Below the pieces are notes generated by a model. The model was not told the origin of the DNA. It made no database searches and was given only the letters and a program-made list of their open reading frames with translations. This document shows positions 1 to 10,551 of a stretch of DNA of 64,000 bases, piece by piece. Position 1 is the first letter of the stretch. Every line of letters starts with the position of its first letter. The translations under genes and the position numbers were made by a program. The DNA comes from Labedella endophytica (GTDB lineage Bacteria; Actinomycetota; Actinomycetes; Actinomycetales; Microbacteriaceae): assembly GCF_003990045.1 (NCBI RefSeq), contig NZ_RZGZ01000003.1, forward strand, positions 372,001-436,000, in the 5' to 3' direction.

Positions 1-252
1 CCAGTGCCCCACGCTCAGCTCCAGGTGCCACGGCTCGAAGCCGAACGTGAAGTCGCGGACGGCGTAGTAGGCCCCGAAGGCCGGCGAGTTCGCCCAGACG
101 AGCGCGGCGACGGCAGCGATGAGCAGCAGCGTGCCGCCGACGCTCTCCTTGCGGAGGATCTCGTCGATCCGGAGGCTCTCGCCATAGGTCCCGCGTCCGA
201 AGACGCGACGGCGTACGGGGGGAGTCGGGTCGAGAGGCGGCGTGTCAGTCAC
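1..252 (-). CDS. nhaA: Na+/H+ antiporter NhaA, N-terminal part
   Basis: This encodes the first 84 residues of an NhaA-type sodium/proton antiporter of the cytoplasmic membrane, which exchanges internal Na+ for external protons. The gene runs off the left edge. The GTG start at 252 has AAGGA seven bases upstream. A basic, Pro-rich cytoplasmic stretch (residues 1-36) leads into ILRKESVGG and a first membrane helix (about 40-55) ending in VWANSP. The next residues, around [11 protein letters not shown], fit the loop before the second helix in this family. The assignment rests on that N-terminal pattern only, since the ion-binding aspartates lie beyond the window. It is divergent from the aldehyde dehydrogenase gene. 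Confidence 0.85.
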   Translation of the reverse strand, partial: MTDTPPLDPTPPVRRRVFGRGTYGESLRIDEILRKESVGGTLLLIAAVAALVWANSPAFGAYYAVRDFTFGFEPWHLELSVGHW

Positions 253-337
253 TGGTGTCCTTCGGTGGGTTCGCGTATAGACAATCACCGCCGCGATCCG
301 CGACGGGCCGACCAGACTTCCCGGCTCTCCGCCCGCC

Positions 338-343
338 AGTCTA
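338..343 (-). promoter_or_regulatory. Candidate -10 box of nhaA
   Basis: TAGACT (preceded by T) reads on the minus strand about 85 bases before the nhaA start. The same hexamer precedes eno, ndh, lemA, fba and other genes here. No clear -35 is visible. Confidence 0.4.
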
Positions 344-399
344 ACGCTCGATGCGGCGTATCCTGGGCCGGACGGAGCAGGTGGACGGACGGGGAACGC

Positions 400-1806
400 A
401 TGTCGACGGAAGATCCAGCGGAGGTCGTCCGGACGCTCCGCAGAGGGTTCGACTCCGGTCTCACCAAGCCTCTCGCCTGGCGTCGGGCGCAGCTCGTCGC
501 GCTCCGGCGACTGCTCCTCGACGGCGGAGCCGAACTGGAACGAGCGCTCGCTCTGGATCTGGGTAAATCCTCGGCGGAGGCGCAGGTGTCGGAGATCGGG
601 GTCGTGCGCGCGGAGGTCGATCATGCCCTCCGACACATGCGGCGGTGGGCGCGATCGACCCGCGTCCCCGTCCCGGTGGCCGTCGCCCCGGCGTCGGCGC
701 GGGTGGTGCCGGAGCCGCTCGGGGTCGTCCTCGTGATCGGTCCGTGGAACTACCCGGTCCAGTTGATCCTGGCGCCGCTCGTCGGCGCCCTCGCCGCCGG
801 CAACGCCGTGGTGCTGAAACCGAGCGAGGTCGCGCCGGCGACGAGCGCGGCACTCGCCCGACTCGTCGGACACCACCTCGACCCGCGTGGCGTGACCGTC
901 GTGGAGGGCGATGCGGGGACGACGACGGAGCTCCTGTCGCAGCGCCTCGACCATGTCTTCTTCACGGGCGGGGGAGCGGTGGCCCGGATCGTCGCCCGCG
1001 CGGCCGCCGAGAACCTGACGCCCGTCACCCTCGAACTCGGGGGGAAGTCGCCCGTGTGGATCGACGACACGGTCGACGTCGAGGCGGCTGCCCGCCGTCT
1101 CGCCTGGGGCAAGTTCATGAACGCGGGACAGACGTGCGTCGCTCCCGACTACGTGCTCGCGACCCCGCCCGTCGCGTCGCGGCTCACGGCCGCGCTCGCC
1201 GTCGCCGTCACCGCGTTCTACGGCCTCGACCCGGCGGCGAGCCCCGACTACGGCCGCATCGTGGCGGACCGGCACGTCGATCGCCTCGCGTCCCTCCTCG
1301 AGGGCGAGCACGCGGCCGTCGGGGGAACCGTCGACCGCGGGACGCGCTACGTCGCGCCGACGGTCGTCGATGGCGCCCGTCTCGACTCGCCCCTGCTGGC
1401 CGAGGAGATCTTCGGACCGATCCTCCCGATCGTGCACGTGGCGGACCTCGACGAGGCCATCCGAGTCGTGCGCTCCCGCGAGAAGCCCCTCGCGCTCTAC
1501 GTCTTCAGCTCGTCCCGCGAGGTCGAGCGGCGTTTCCTGCGCGAGACCTCGTCGGGGGCGGTCGGAGTGGGGGTGCCCTCGGCCCATCTCCTCGTCCCCG
1601 GCCTTCCGTTCGGGGGAGTGGGCGCGAGCGGCACCGGGGCCTATCACGGCAAGAGGTCGTTCGACACCTTCACCCACGAGAAAGCGGTCCTGCGCAAACC
1701 CCTGTCCCCGGACACGATCGCCCTCGCCTACCCGCCGTTCACGCCGCGCCGCGAGGGGATCATCCGACGGTTCATCGCGCGGACCGGCTCGGGAGACGGA
1801 TCATGA
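400..1806 (+). CDS. Aldehyde dehydrogenase family protein
   Basis: This is a 468-residue NAD(P)-dependent aldehyde dehydrogenase that oxidises an aldehyde to the acid. Motifs in order are PWNYP (cofactor-domain start), [22 protein letters not shown] with the general-base Glu, NAGQTC with the catalytic Cys at about residue 246, and EEIFGP. The C-terminal [16 protein letters not shown] is typical of the class 3/fatty-aldehyde branch. The substrate cannot be named from sequence. The open frame extends upstream to base 4, but ATG 400 is chosen because homology begins there and a GGACGGGGA purine run precedes it. It overlaps mazG by four bases (ATGA), so the two are probably co-translated. Confidence 0.9.
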   Translation: MSTEDPAEVVRTLRRGFDSGLTKPLAWRRAQLVALRRLLLDGGAELERALALDLGKSSAEAQVSEIGVVRAEVDHALRHMRRWARSTRVPVPVAVAPASARVVPEPLGVVLVIGPWNYPVQLILAPLVGALAAGNAVVLKPSEVAPATSAALARLVGHHLDPRGVTVVEGDAGTTTELLSQRLDHVFFTGGGAVARIVARAAAENLTPVTLELGGKSPVWIDDTVDVEAAARRLAWGKFMNAGQTCVAPDYVLATPPVASRLTAALAVAVTAFYGLDPAASPDYGRIVADRHVDRLASLLEGEHAAVGGTVDRGTRYVAPTVVDGARLDSPLLAEEIFGPILPIVHVADLDEAIRVVRSREKPLALYVFSSSREVERRFLRETSSGAVGVGVPSAHLLVPGLPFGGVGASGTGAYHGKRSFDTFTHEKAVLRKPLSPDTIALAYPPFTPRREGIIRRFIARTGSGDGS

Positions 1807-2450
1807 GCGCTCACCCCGAACTCGCCCGGCTCGTCGGAGCCATGGAGGAGGTACTCGATCGCTGCGTGTGGAGTGCCACGATGACGCACGAATCGCTCCT
1901 GACGTACCTCATCGAAGAGAGCTACGAACTCGTCGACGCGGTCGAATCGGGAGTACCGGAGCACATCCGTGAAGAACTCGCGGACGTGCTCCTCCAGGTG
2001 GTGTTCCACTCCGCGATCGCCGCGCGTGATCCCCGGGAGGGCTTCGGCATCGAGGACGTCGCCTCCGAGGCGGCAGACAAGATGATCCGGCGCCACCCCC
2101 ACGTGTTCGCCGGCGTGGAGGCACCGACGGTCGAGGACGTGCTGCGCGTCTGGAGCGCCGCGAAGGCCGAGGAGAAGATCGAGCGCGACAGCATCATGGA
2201 CGGTCTGCCCTCGTCACTCCCGGCGCTCGCGCTCGCCGCGAAGACGGTCGGCCGCATCGACCGAGCGGGAAGTCCCGTCGAGGTCGACGTCGTGACGTCG
2301 GCCCCGGCGGACGAGGACGAGCTCGGAGCGCTCCTCCTCTCGATCGCGGCCGCGGCGTCGCGCGCGGGACTCGATCCCGAGCGCGCGCTCCGACGGGCCA
2401 CCGCGGACCTGCAGCGCTCCGTCCGGCGCACCGAACCGACCGGTCGCTGA
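1803..2450 (+). CDS. mazG: Nucleoside triphosphate pyrophosphohydrolase MazG
   Basis: This 215-residue all-alpha NTP pyrophosphatase hydrolyses NTPs to NMP and PPi and is thought to cleanse the nucleotide pool. The metal-binding signature is plain: EESYE (EExxE) around residue 40, followed about 25 residues later by EELADVLLQ (ExxD). Its length fits the single-domain actinobacterial form rather than the two-domain E. coli enzyme. The ATG lies inside the aldehyde dehydrogenase stop (ATGA), indicating translational coupling. It is convergent with the ABC permease gene, with 15 bases between stops and no obvious terminator hairpin. Confidence 0.9.
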   Translation: MSAHPELARLVGAMEEVLDRCVWSATMTHESLLTYLIEESYELVDAVESGVPEHIREELADVLLQVVFHSAIAARDPREGFGIEDVASEAADKMIRRHPHVFAGVEAPTVEDVLRVWSAAKAEEKIERDSIMDGLPSSLPALALAAKTVGRIDRAGSPVEVDVVTSAPADEDELGALLLSIAAAASRAGLDPERALRRATADLQRSVRRTEPTGR

Positions 2451-2465
2451 CCCCGACGCGGTCGC

Positions 2466-3530
2466 TCAGGCGATGCGCTGACCACGCGGCAGCCGCCCGG
2501 CGGGTGTCCGCGTTCGGGCGATGCCCCACCACAGGAGTCCGGCGCCGATCAGCACGTGCGCCGCCAGCCCGACGAACCACGACGGTGTCGTGGAGTTCCA
2601 CGTCTCCTCCGCTGTCGCGGTGTCCTCCCCGGAGTACCCGCCGGTGAAGTCCTCGCACTCGTTGTAGGTGATCTCGGTCTCGGGCGGCACCTGAGCGCCA
2701 CGGACGAGCAGGGCGACCTGGCCGAAGAGGTCGTTCGGATATCCGCTCGCGTCGAACTCGCCGGATCCGGCATCGGCGAGAACCACGTACGGGTTCGCGG
2801 CGAGCACGCCCCAGACGAGATCGAATCGCGGTGCCTGGTAGGTGTACACCTCGGGCGGGAGGCAGGTGGGGGCCTCGGTCGATCCGTCCTCCGGGTACGT
2901 CTCGGGATCGATGTACACGGACGTCGACCGCACTTCGGTCTGGACCGCCGCACCCCCGAGACCGAAGGCGATGAGCGTACCGACGGACAGAGCCGCCACG
3001 ACGAGGTAGGTCGCGGCGACCGAGAACAGCGGCCGGGTGATGATCGCGGAGAGTCCCACGCCCACGGCGGAGACGACGGCGAGCTCCGCCAGGAGGACGA
3101 GCAGCGACGCCACGACCGTCCGGGCCGGGACCCCTCCGAGCGCGAACGACACGATCAGGAACGGCAGTGAGACCACGAGGAACGCGAGCGACGTGAACCA
3201 GGAGGCGAGGAACTTGCCGAGCACGATCTGCGTCGTCGAGACGAGCGTGACCTGCGTCGTCGCGAGCGTGCCCGCGTCGCGGTCGCCGTTGACCGCGGCG
3301 CCGCTGAGCGCCGGGGCCAGGAGAGTGCCGAGCAGGAGCACGAAGTAGACGATCGTCGAGAAGAGGAAACCGCCGGAACCGCTGCCCTCGTCGACCCGCC
3401 AGAGCAGCACCGTCGTGATCGCCACGAGCAGGGTGAAGAGTCCGAGCAGGACGTACACGGCGATGCCGCGCACCCGCTGCTCGAGCTCGAGGGTGACGAC
3501 GAGGCGCACGCCGCGGGAGAAGGGGATCAT
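2466..3530 (-). CDS. ABC transporter permease (ABC-2 type)
   Basis: This 354-residue membrane protein is the permease partner of the adjacent ATPase. Helices can be seen near residues 24-44, 56-77, 108-130, 140-165 and 170-200. A roughly 120-residue, acid-rich extracytoplasmic stretch (about 205-320) containing three cysteines follows, then a last helix at about 322-342. The GDRDAGTLATT motif between helices is characteristic of ABC-2 permeases that work with drug/lipid-exporter ATPases. The start at 3530 is fixed by the four-base ATGA overlap with the ATPase stop. Substrate is unknown. The large external loop before the final helix is the distinctive feature. Confidence 0.85.
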   Translation of the reverse strand: MIPFSRGVRLVVTLELEQRVRGIAVYVLLGLFTLLVAITTVLLWRVDEGSGSGGFLFSTIVYFVLLLGTLLAPALSGAAVNGDRDAGTLATTQVTLVSTTQIVLGKFLASWFTSLAFLVVSLPFLIVSFALGGVPARTVVASLLVLLAELAVVSAVGVGLSAIITRPLFSVAATYLVVAALSVGTLIAFGLGGAAVQTEVRSTSVYIDPETYPEDGSTEAPTCLPPEVYTYQAPRFDLVWGVLAANPYVVLADAGSGEFDASGYPNDLFGQVALLVRGAQVPPETEITYNECEDFTGGYSGEDTATAEETWNSTTPSWFVGLAAHVLIGAGLLWWGIARTRTPAGRLPRGQRIA

Positions 3531-4495
3531 GCCGCACCGTCCACGTCGCCGAGACCCTGGAAGGTGCGCTCGAAGTCTCCGATGGCGGGAGCGAAGGCGG
3601 TGACGCGGACCCCGCGTCGGACGAGCTCCGCGAGGAAGGAGGCCGCCTCGTCGTCCGAGGCGAACGGGAGGAGGACGGCGTCGCCGATCGTCGACACGTC
3701 CGCCGTGGGCACGCCGAGGTCCGCGATCGACCACGACAGGTGGGCCGGGTCGATGGAGCGGATGCGCCAGGGACGGGCTGCGGCACCCGCTCGCGCGAGA
3801 CGTTCGGCGCTCACGCTCGCTCCACCCTCCACGTAGACGGCGTCGTCGGCGAGTTCCTCGAGCTCGGCGAGAACGTGGCTCGAGACGAGGACCGTGCGTC
3901 CGTCGCGGGCGAGTCCGCGGACGAGTTCGCGGAGCGCGACCCGAGCGGCCGGGTCGAGACCGGACGCGGGTTCGTCGAGCAGCAGGACGGAGGGATCGTG
4001 CACGAGGGCGCGGGCGAGGGAGAGGCGCTGCTTCTGACCGCGCGACAGGGCGCGCGTCGGGGCCTGGGCGAGCGACTCGAGGGAGACGAGCGAGAGGAGC
4101 TCGTCGGCACGTTCGCGCGCACGCTCCGTCGTCATGCCGTAGAGCAGGGCTGTCACCTCGATCGCGCGGCGAACCGAGAGGGCGTTCCATGATCCCAGAG
4201 CGTCCGGCATCCAGCCCATCACGCGGCGCACGGCGGAGGGGGAGGTGACGGGGTCGTGTCCGCCGACGCTGATGGTGCCGGCGTCCGGGGTGAGGAGTGT
4301 CGCGAGCATGAGGAGGAGCGTCGTCTTGCCCGCTCCGTTCGGCCCGATGAGGGCGGTGACGCGTCCGGGCCGGGCCTCGAACGTGATGTCTCGGACGGCG
4401 CGCACGTCGCCGAACGACCGACGCAGCCCGTTCACGACGATTCCGCCCGCTCCGGGGATCGCCGGCGGCGCCGCGACCTGGGGCGTCTGGCTCAT
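3527..4495 (-). CDS. ABC transporter ATP-binding protein
   Basis: This 322-residue ATPase powers the exporter encoded just downstream. It shows Walker A (GPNGAGKTT, about residues 49-57), a signature LSRGQKQRLSLARAL, Walker B VLLLDEPASGLDP, and the switch His in VLVSSHVL. A C-terminal region of about 90 residues without NTPase motifs (WRIRSIDP onward) matches the accessory domain seen in CcmA/DrrA-like exporters. The ATG at 4495 has a strong GAGGAGG ribosome site. It is divergent from hisS across 97 bases that must hold both promoters. Confidence 0.88.
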   Translation of the reverse strand: MSQTPQVAAPPAIPGAGGIVVNGLRRSFGDVRAVRDITFEARPGRVTALIGPNGAGKTTLLLMLATLLTPDAGTISVGGHDPVTSPSAVRRVMGWMPDALGSWNALSVRRAIEVTALLYGMTTERARERADELLSLVSLESLAQAPTRALSRGQKQRLSLARALVHDPSVLLLDEPASGLDPAARVALRELVRGLARDGRTVLVSSHVLAELEELADDAVYVEGGASVSAERLARAGAAARPWRIRSIDPAHLSWSIADLGVPTADVSTIGDAVLLPFASDDEAASFLAELVRRGVRVTAFAPAIGDFERTFQGLGDVDGAA

Positions 4496-4580
4496 GCACT
4501 CCTCCTCGGCGCTCGAGGAGTGGAGCGCTTTCGAGAATGGTAGCGCGGGAGAAGGGACGAGTCCGCTCCGGCGCACATGG

Positions 4581-4586
4581 CAGAAT
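4581..4586 (+). promoter_or_regulatory. -10 box for a leaderless hisS transcript
   Basis: CAGAAT ends six bases before the hisS ATG at 4593, and there is no Shine-Dalgarno sequence in between. The mRNA probably begins at the start codon. Confidence 0.5.
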
Positions 4587-4592
4587 CGCCTC

Positions 4593-5930
4593 ATGGCCTC
4601 ACCGATCTCCCCGCCGCGCGGAATGCGCGATTTCCTGCCGGCAGAGAAGGCGCGACGGGAGTCGGCGCTCGCCACCATCCGGCGGGTCTACCGGGCCCAC
4701 GGCTTCGACGAGATCGAGACCCCCGTCGTCGAGGATCACCAGCGACTCCACTCGGGCCTCGGCGGCGACAACGAGAAGCTCGCGTACTCCGTGCTGAAGC
4801 GCGGCCTCGACGCCGATGCGCTGCGCTCGGCGGCGGACGGCGACGGCGCGTCCTCCCTCGCAGACCTCGGACTCCGCTTCGACCTCACGGTTCCGCTGGC
4901 GCGCTTCTACGCGAGCCACCGCGCCGAGCTCCCCCCGGTCTTCCGCTCGCTGCAGGTCGCTCCCGTGTGGCGCGCCGAGCGACCCCAGAAGGGGCGCTAC
5001 CGCCAGTTCGTCCAGTGCGACATCGACATCATCGGGGAGCCGGGACCGCTCGCGGAGATCGAGCTCCTCTCCGCCACGTCCACCGCGCTGCGCGCGCTCG
5101 GGATCGATGGATTCCGCATCCGCATCAACGACCGGCGACTCCTCGTCGGCATGCTCGATGGCTTCGGATTCCCGGCCGACGAGCACGCCGGCGTCCTCAT
5201 CACGATCGACAAGCTCGACAAGATCGGTCCCGTCGGCGTCGTTGCCGAACTCCGCGACCGCGGCGTCACGACGGCGGGTGTCGATGCCCTCGAGGAGTTC
5301 CTCCAGCGACCACAGACCCAGGAGTTCGTCCCGTTCGGCGAGAAGCAGATCCGTCGCGCGCTCCCCGACGGTGCCGACGACACCGTGATCGGCGAGCTCG
5401 TCACGATCGGCCGGGCCGCGACGGCGCAGTCCCGCATCGACGTCCAGCCCCCCGGCGATCCGCAATTCGCCCGCGACCTCGTCGTGTTCGATCCCTTCCT
5501 CGTGCGAGGGATGGGCTACTACACGGGCCCGATCTTCGAGATCGAGCACCCCGACTTCGGGTACTCGCTCGGTGGCGGAGGGCGGTACGACGGGATGATC
5601 GGCCGATTCCTCGGCCAGGACGTGCCCGCGACGGGGTTCTCGATCGGCTTCGAGCGCATCGTCGACATCGTCGAGACCCGAGAGGATGCAGCCACGGCGT
5701 CCGTCGTGCTCCTGCACGAGAGCGACGCCGACCCCGCCGTGCTCCTGCGGCTCAAGGCCGAACTCATCCGGAACGGTGCCGCGCGCGTGCGACTGGAGCG
5801 CCGCACGAAGAACGTGAAGGCGCTGCTCGAACGGGTCGCGGCCGACGGCTTCGGTCGTTTCGCGAGCGTTCCCCGCGATGCCGCCGGTGATGTGACGTCC
5901 GCGGACCTCGCGTTCCGTCCGCTCGTGTGA
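4593..5930 (+). CDS. hisS: Histidyl-tRNA synthetase
   Basis: This 445-residue class II aminoacyl-tRNA synthetase charges tRNA-His. It opens with SPPRGMRDFLP, the class II motif 1 region. Motif 2 is WRAERPQKGRYRQF, followed by the histidine-specific VRGMGYYTGPIFE, and motif 3 lies in GFSIGFERI. The C-terminal 120 residues are the anticodon-binding domain. The start at 4593 is chosen because homology begins at once and a -10 box lies six bases upstream. The last 25 codons plus the stop are the first copy of an 80 bp unit repeated four times downstream, so the C-terminal end of the protein lies inside a tandem repeat. Confidence 0.95.
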   Translation: MASPISPPRGMRDFLPAEKARRESALATIRRVYRAHGFDEIETPVVEDHQRLHSGLGGDNEKLAYSVLKRGLDADALRSAADGDGASSLADLGLRFDLTVPLARFYASHRAELPPVFRSLQVAPVWRAERPQKGRYRQFVQCDIDIIGEPGPLAEIELLSATSTALRALGIDGFRIRINDRRLLVGMLDGFGFPADEHAGVLITIDKLDKIGPVGVVAELRDRGVTTAGVDALEEFLQRPQTQEFVPFGEKQIRRALPDGADDTVIGELVTIGRAATAQSRIDVQPPGDPQFARDLVVFDPFLVRGMGYYTGPIFEIEHPDFGYSLGGGGRYDGMIGRFLGQDVPATGFSIGFERIVDIVETREDAATASVVLLHESDADPAVLLRLKAELIRNGAARVRLERRTKNVKALLERVAADGFGRFASVPRDAAGDVTSADLAFRPLV

Positions 5931-6176
5931 ACAGTCGTTTCGCGAGCGTTCCCCGCGATGCCGACGGTGACGTGACGTCCGCGGACCTCGCGTTCCGTCC
6001 GCTCGTGTGAACAGTCGCTTCGCGAGCGTTCCCCGCGATGCCGCCGGTGACGTGACCTCCGCGGACCTCGCGTTCCGTCCGCTCGTGTGAACGGTCGTTT
6101 CGCGAGCGTTCCCCGCGATGCCGCCGGTGACGTGACCTCCGCGGACCTCGCGTTCCGTCCGCTCGTGTGAACAGTC
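5854..6176 (+). repeat. 80 bp x 4 tandem repeat built from the hisS 3' end
   Basis: Copies lie at 5854-5933, 5934-6013, 6014-6093 and 6094-6173, followed by three more matching bases. The first copy is the final 77 bases of hisS including its TGA, so each later copy carries a dead copy of the hisS tail and stop. Copies differ from each other at about 2-4 positions (for example GATGTG/GACGTG and GACGTCC/GACCTCC). This fills most of the 341-base gap between hisS and eno, and no gene is present there. Confidence 0.95.
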
Positions 6177-6181
6177 CCTGA

Positions 6182-7552
<1,371 letters not shown>

Positions 7553-7693
7553 GCGTCGGTCAGTACTTTCGATCGATCACCGGACTCCCTCGATTCCTCG
7601 GCCTCCACGCCGGGATCGGGGGAGTCCGTCGTTTCGGCACACCCCGCCCGAACCACTCCGCACGATCCGACCAGCCAGAATGAGGGAGACCGC

Positions 7694-8191
7694 ATGTCAC
7701 AGCCTCGCCGCCGCCCCCGTGACCAGCGTGTCCGGGCCGCCGCGTCGTCGAGCGCTGCCGCGTCGGGTTCCGCCTGGCTCCGCGGACTCCGCTTCTCGGG
7801 CTTCTCCCTCCTCATGATGGGGCTGCTCATCCTCGGTGTCGTCGTCCTCGCCCCCAACATCTCGGCCTTCGTCGATCAGCGGCAGGAGATCGCCGAGCTG
7901 AGCGCGCAGGTAACCGAGGACGGCGAGACGGTGGATCGTCTGACGGCCGAGCGCGAGCGGTGGAACGACTCGACCTTCGTGATGACGCAAGCACGCGAGC
8001 GCTTCTTCTACGTGAACCCCGGCGAGGTGAGCTTCCTCGTCATCAACGATCTCGACGCGGCCGTGCTCGCCGACGTGGACGAGCCGGTGAGCAGTGAGCT
8101 CACGGTGACGGACACCGATTGGACGCAGTCGCTCCTCGCGTCGCTGCTGTCGTCGGCCTACGCCGAGGAAGTCACCGGTTCGTCGGAGTAG
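7694..8191 (+). CDS. ftsB: Septum formation initiator, FtsB/DivIC family
   Basis: This 165-residue bitopic cell-division protein is expected to bridge FtsQ and FtsL at the divisome. It has a basic N-terminal tail rich in Arg/Ala/Ser (1-32), one membrane helix (about 35-55), then a short extracytoplasmic coiled coil (about 63-90, QRQEIAELSAQV onward). The family motif region RERFFYVNPGE follows, and then a Ser/Asp-rich tail. The ATG is preceded by GAGGGAGA. Position between eno and a DUF501 gene is the usual actinobacterial context and supports the call. Confidence 0.85.
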   Translation: MSQPRRRPRDQRVRAAASSSAAASGSAWLRGLRFSGFSLLMMGLLILGVVVLAPNISAFVDQRQEIAELSAQVTEDGETVDRLTAERERWNDSTFVMTQARERFFYVNPGEVSFLVINDLDAAVLADVDEPVSSELTVTDTDWTQSLLASLLSSAYAEEVTGSSE

Positions 8192-8226
8192 AGGGGCGGC
8201 CCGTCCGGCGGTCCTCGCTCCTGCGG

Positions 8227-8232
8227 GATAAT
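8227..8232 (+). promoter_or_regulatory. -10 box for a leaderless DUF501 transcript
   Basis: GATAAT ends exactly six bases before the ATG at 8239, and no ribosome site lies between. Confidence 0.55.
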
Positions 8233-8238
8233 CGACGA

Positions 8239-8790
8239 ATGAGTTCCGACGCGCCCGTTCTGCCGCCCTTCGTCTCCGCCGCCAGCGATGAGGATCTGCG
8301 GGTCCTCCGCGAGCAGCTCGGACGGCCGGCTCGCGGCGTGCTCGGGATCGCGGCGCGCTGTGCGTGCGGACGGCCGACCGTCGTCGTCACGGCCCCTCGC
8401 CTGCCCGACGGCACTCCGTTCCCGACCTTCTTCTATCTCACCCACCCCGCAGCGACCGCGGCGATGTCGGCGCTCGAGGCCACGCAGGTGATGCCGGAGC
8501 TCGCGGCCCTCCTCGAGGAGCCGGAGATCGGCGACGACTACCGCGCGGCGCACAAGCGGTATCTGGCAGATCGCGAGTCGGTCGCCGTCGTGCCCGAGAT
8601 CTCGGACTTCTCTGCGGGTGGCATGCCGACGCGTGTGAAGTGCCTGCACGCCCTCGCCGCCCACTCCCTCGCGGTCGGACCGGGCGTCAACCCGATCGGC
8701 GATCGCGCTCTCGAGCGCTCGACGTGGAGCCCCGACCGGTGCCAGTGCATCCTGGACGACCGTTCGTCGAGCCCGGACGTCGCTCCGTGA
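8239..8790 (+). CDS. DUF501 domain protein
   Basis: This 183-residue protein has unknown biochemical role. It matches the DUF501 family by its position after eno-ftsB and by its segments GRPARGVLGIAARCACGRPTV, a central YLTHP, and a C-terminal part ending in CQCIL. Four or more cysteines in CxC-like pairs (CACG, CQC) suggest metal binding, but this is inference. In many actinobacteria an exopolyphosphatase gene comes next; here ndh follows instead. A -10 box six bases upstream gives a leaderless start. Confidence 0.8.
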   Translation: MSSDAPVLPPFVSAASDEDLRVLREQLGRPARGVLGIAARCACGRPTVVVTAPRLPDGTPFPTFFYLTHPAATAAMSALEATQVMPELAALLEEPEIGDDYRAAHKRYLADRESVAVVPEISDFSAGGMPTRVKCLHALAAHSLAVGPGVNPIGDRALERSTWSPDRCQCILDDRSSSPDVAP

Positions 8791-8840
8791 CACGCCCGAC
8801 GGGGGACACGCGCGGGTGAATCAGCTGTGAAAGCGGCTGA

Positions 8841-8846
8841 TAGACT
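8841..8846 (+). promoter_or_regulatory. Candidate -10 box of ndh
   Basis: TAGACT about 95 bases before the ndh GTG would give a roughly 90-base untranslated leader ending in an AGGAGAG ribosome site. Confidence 0.45.
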
Positions 8847-8941
8847 CGAGCCGCTCGGTGCCGTCGGAGCCATCCGGCCGGCCTGCAGGTCCACCACCTC
8901 TTGATCGAGTCAATTCACACACGTGTAGGAGAGCTTTCACC

Positions 8942-10483
8942 GTGCCCAAGATCCTCATCGTCGGCGGCGGTTACGCCGGTTTTTACACCGCTTGGAAGCT
9001 GGAGAAGCAGCTCCGCCGGGGTGAAGCCGACGTCACGATCGTCGACCCCCTCCCGTACATGACGTACCAGCCGTTCCTCCCCGAGGTCGCCGCCGGTTCC
9101 ATCGAGGGCCGTCACGCGGTCGTCGCGCACCGTCGCCACCTGAAGAAGACGGACGTCATCACGGCCCGCGTGACGGCGATCAACCACGCCGAGAAGAAGG
9201 CGACCATCACGCCGGAACTCGGCGAGCCCTACGAGTTCGACTACGACATCGTCGTGGTCACGGGTGGCGCCGTCTCGCGCACGTTCCCGATCCCGGGCAT
9301 CGCGGAGAACGCCATCGGCCTGAAGACGATCGAGGAGGCCGTCGCCATCCGCGACCGCATCCTCGGCAACTTCGATCGGGCCTCGACCCTCCCGGCCGGA
9401 CCGGAGCGCGATCGTCTGCTCACGGTCGTCGTGGTCGGCGGCGGGTTCGCCGGCATCGAGGTCTTCGCGGAACTGCGGTCGTTCGCGTCCGCGCTGCTGC
9501 AGTCGTACCCGCAGATCTCCTTCGACGACGTGCACTTCCACCTCATCGAGGCGATGGGGCGCATCATGCCCGAGGTCTCGCTCCCCACGAGCCACTGGGT
9601 GCTCAAGAACCTGGCCGAGCGCGGAGCGCTCGTGCACCTCGACACGCAGCTGAAGTCGGCGGTCGACGGCAGGGTCGAGCTGTCGACGGGCGAGAGCTTC
9701 GAGTCGGATCTGATCATCTGGACCGCCGGTGTCATGGCGAACCCGCAGATCGTCCGCAACAGCGACCTCCCGGTGGAGGAGCGCGGCCGCATCACGGTCC
9801 GTACCGACCTCCGGGTCGGTGACGAGGACACGATCGTCGCGGACGCCTGGGGTGCCGGCGACATCTCGGCCATCAAGGACCTGAGCGGCGGCGGCGTCGG
9901 CGGCTTCTGCGTCCCGAACGCCCAGCACGCCGTCCGCCAGGGCAAGCTCCTCGCCAAGAACCTCGTCGCTACACTCCGCGGCGAGGAGCCGAAGGACTAC
10001 AACCACAAGAACCTCGGCGCCGTCGCGGGCCTCGGCCTCGGAACCGGTGTGTTCCAGTCCGGCAAGATCGCGATCAAGGGCCTGCCCGCCTGGGTCGCTC
10101 ACCGCGGTTACCACGGCCTCGCGATGCCCAGCTGGGAGCGGAAGATCCGCGTCGTCACCGGCTGGTGGAACAACATCTGGCTCGGACGCGACATCGTCGG
10201 CATCGAGGCGCGCGAGACCCCGCGCGCCGTGTTCGAGGAGTTCGCCTCGCGCCCGAAGCCGCCGGCACCGAAGGCGGAGGACGCCCCCGTGGCCGCTCCC
10301 GCCGAGGAGAAGAAGCCGGCACGGAAGACGCCGGCGAAGAAGGCTCCCGTGAAGAAGGCCGCAGCGGCGCAGAATGCTCCGGCACAGGAGGCGGAGGCTC
10401 CCGGCGCGGGCGCCGCCCCCGAGGAGTCCTACGGCGGAGCGGCGGAGGGCACCGACCCCAAGCCGGTGTCGTCGGACAAGTAG
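8942..10483 (+). CDS. ndh: Type II NADH dehydrogenase
   Basis: This 513-residue single-subunit flavoprotein oxidises NADH and passes electrons to menaquinone at the inner face of the membrane without pumping protons. Two Rossmann motifs are visible: ILIVGGGYAGF for FAD (residues 3-13) and VVVVGGGFAG for NADH (about 162-172). Other family signatures are PLPYMTYQPFLPEVAAG, IIWTAGV and WGAGD near the second FAD contact. The last 80 residues are an unusual Lys/Ala/Pro tail (KKPARKTPAKKAPVKK), histone H1-like and presumably disordered, which most NDH-2 enzymes lack. The GTG start has AGGAGAG upstream. Confidence 0.93.
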   Translation: MPKILIVGGGYAGFYTAWKLEKQLRRGEADVTIVDPLPYMTYQPFLPEVAAGSIEGRHAVVAHRRHLKKTDVITARVTAINHAEKKATITPELGEPYEFDYDIVVVTGGAVSRTFPIPGIAENAIGLKTIEEAVAIRDRILGNFDRASTLPAGPERDRLLTVVVVGGGFAGIEVFAELRSFASALLQSYPQISFDDVHFHLIEAMGRIMPEVSLPTSHWVLKNLAERGALVHLDTQLKSAVDGRVELSTGESFESDLIIWTAGVMANPQIVRNSDLPVEERGRITVRTDLRVGDEDTIVADAWGAGDISAIKDLSGGGVGGFCVPNAQHAVRQGKLLAKNLVATLRGEEPKDYNHKNLGAVAGLGLGTGVFQSGKIAIKGLPAWVAHRGYHGLAMPSWERKIRVVTGWWNNIWLGRDIVGIEARETPRAVFEEFASRPKPPAPKAEDAPVAAPAEEKKPARKTPAKKAPVKKAAAAQNAPAQEAEAPGAGAAPEESYGGAAEGTDPKPVSSDK

Positions 10484-10507
10484 AGTTCTCCGACAGACGG
10501 ACTGCAC

Positions 10508-10540
10508 ACGACGGGTCGGGCCGATGGCCCGACCCGTCGT
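10508..10540 (+). terminator. Intrinsic terminator after ndh
   Basis: A perfect 15-base-pair stem (10508-10522 with 10526-10540) around a GAT loop, followed by CGGTTTC. It separates ndh from the tRNA gene. Confidence 0.85.
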
Positions 10541-10551
10541 CGGTTTCTCCG

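Noticed and set aside
5854-6176. CRISPR array at the 80 bp repeats
   Set aside because: The units are head to tail with no spacers, derive from hisS, and there are no cas genes.
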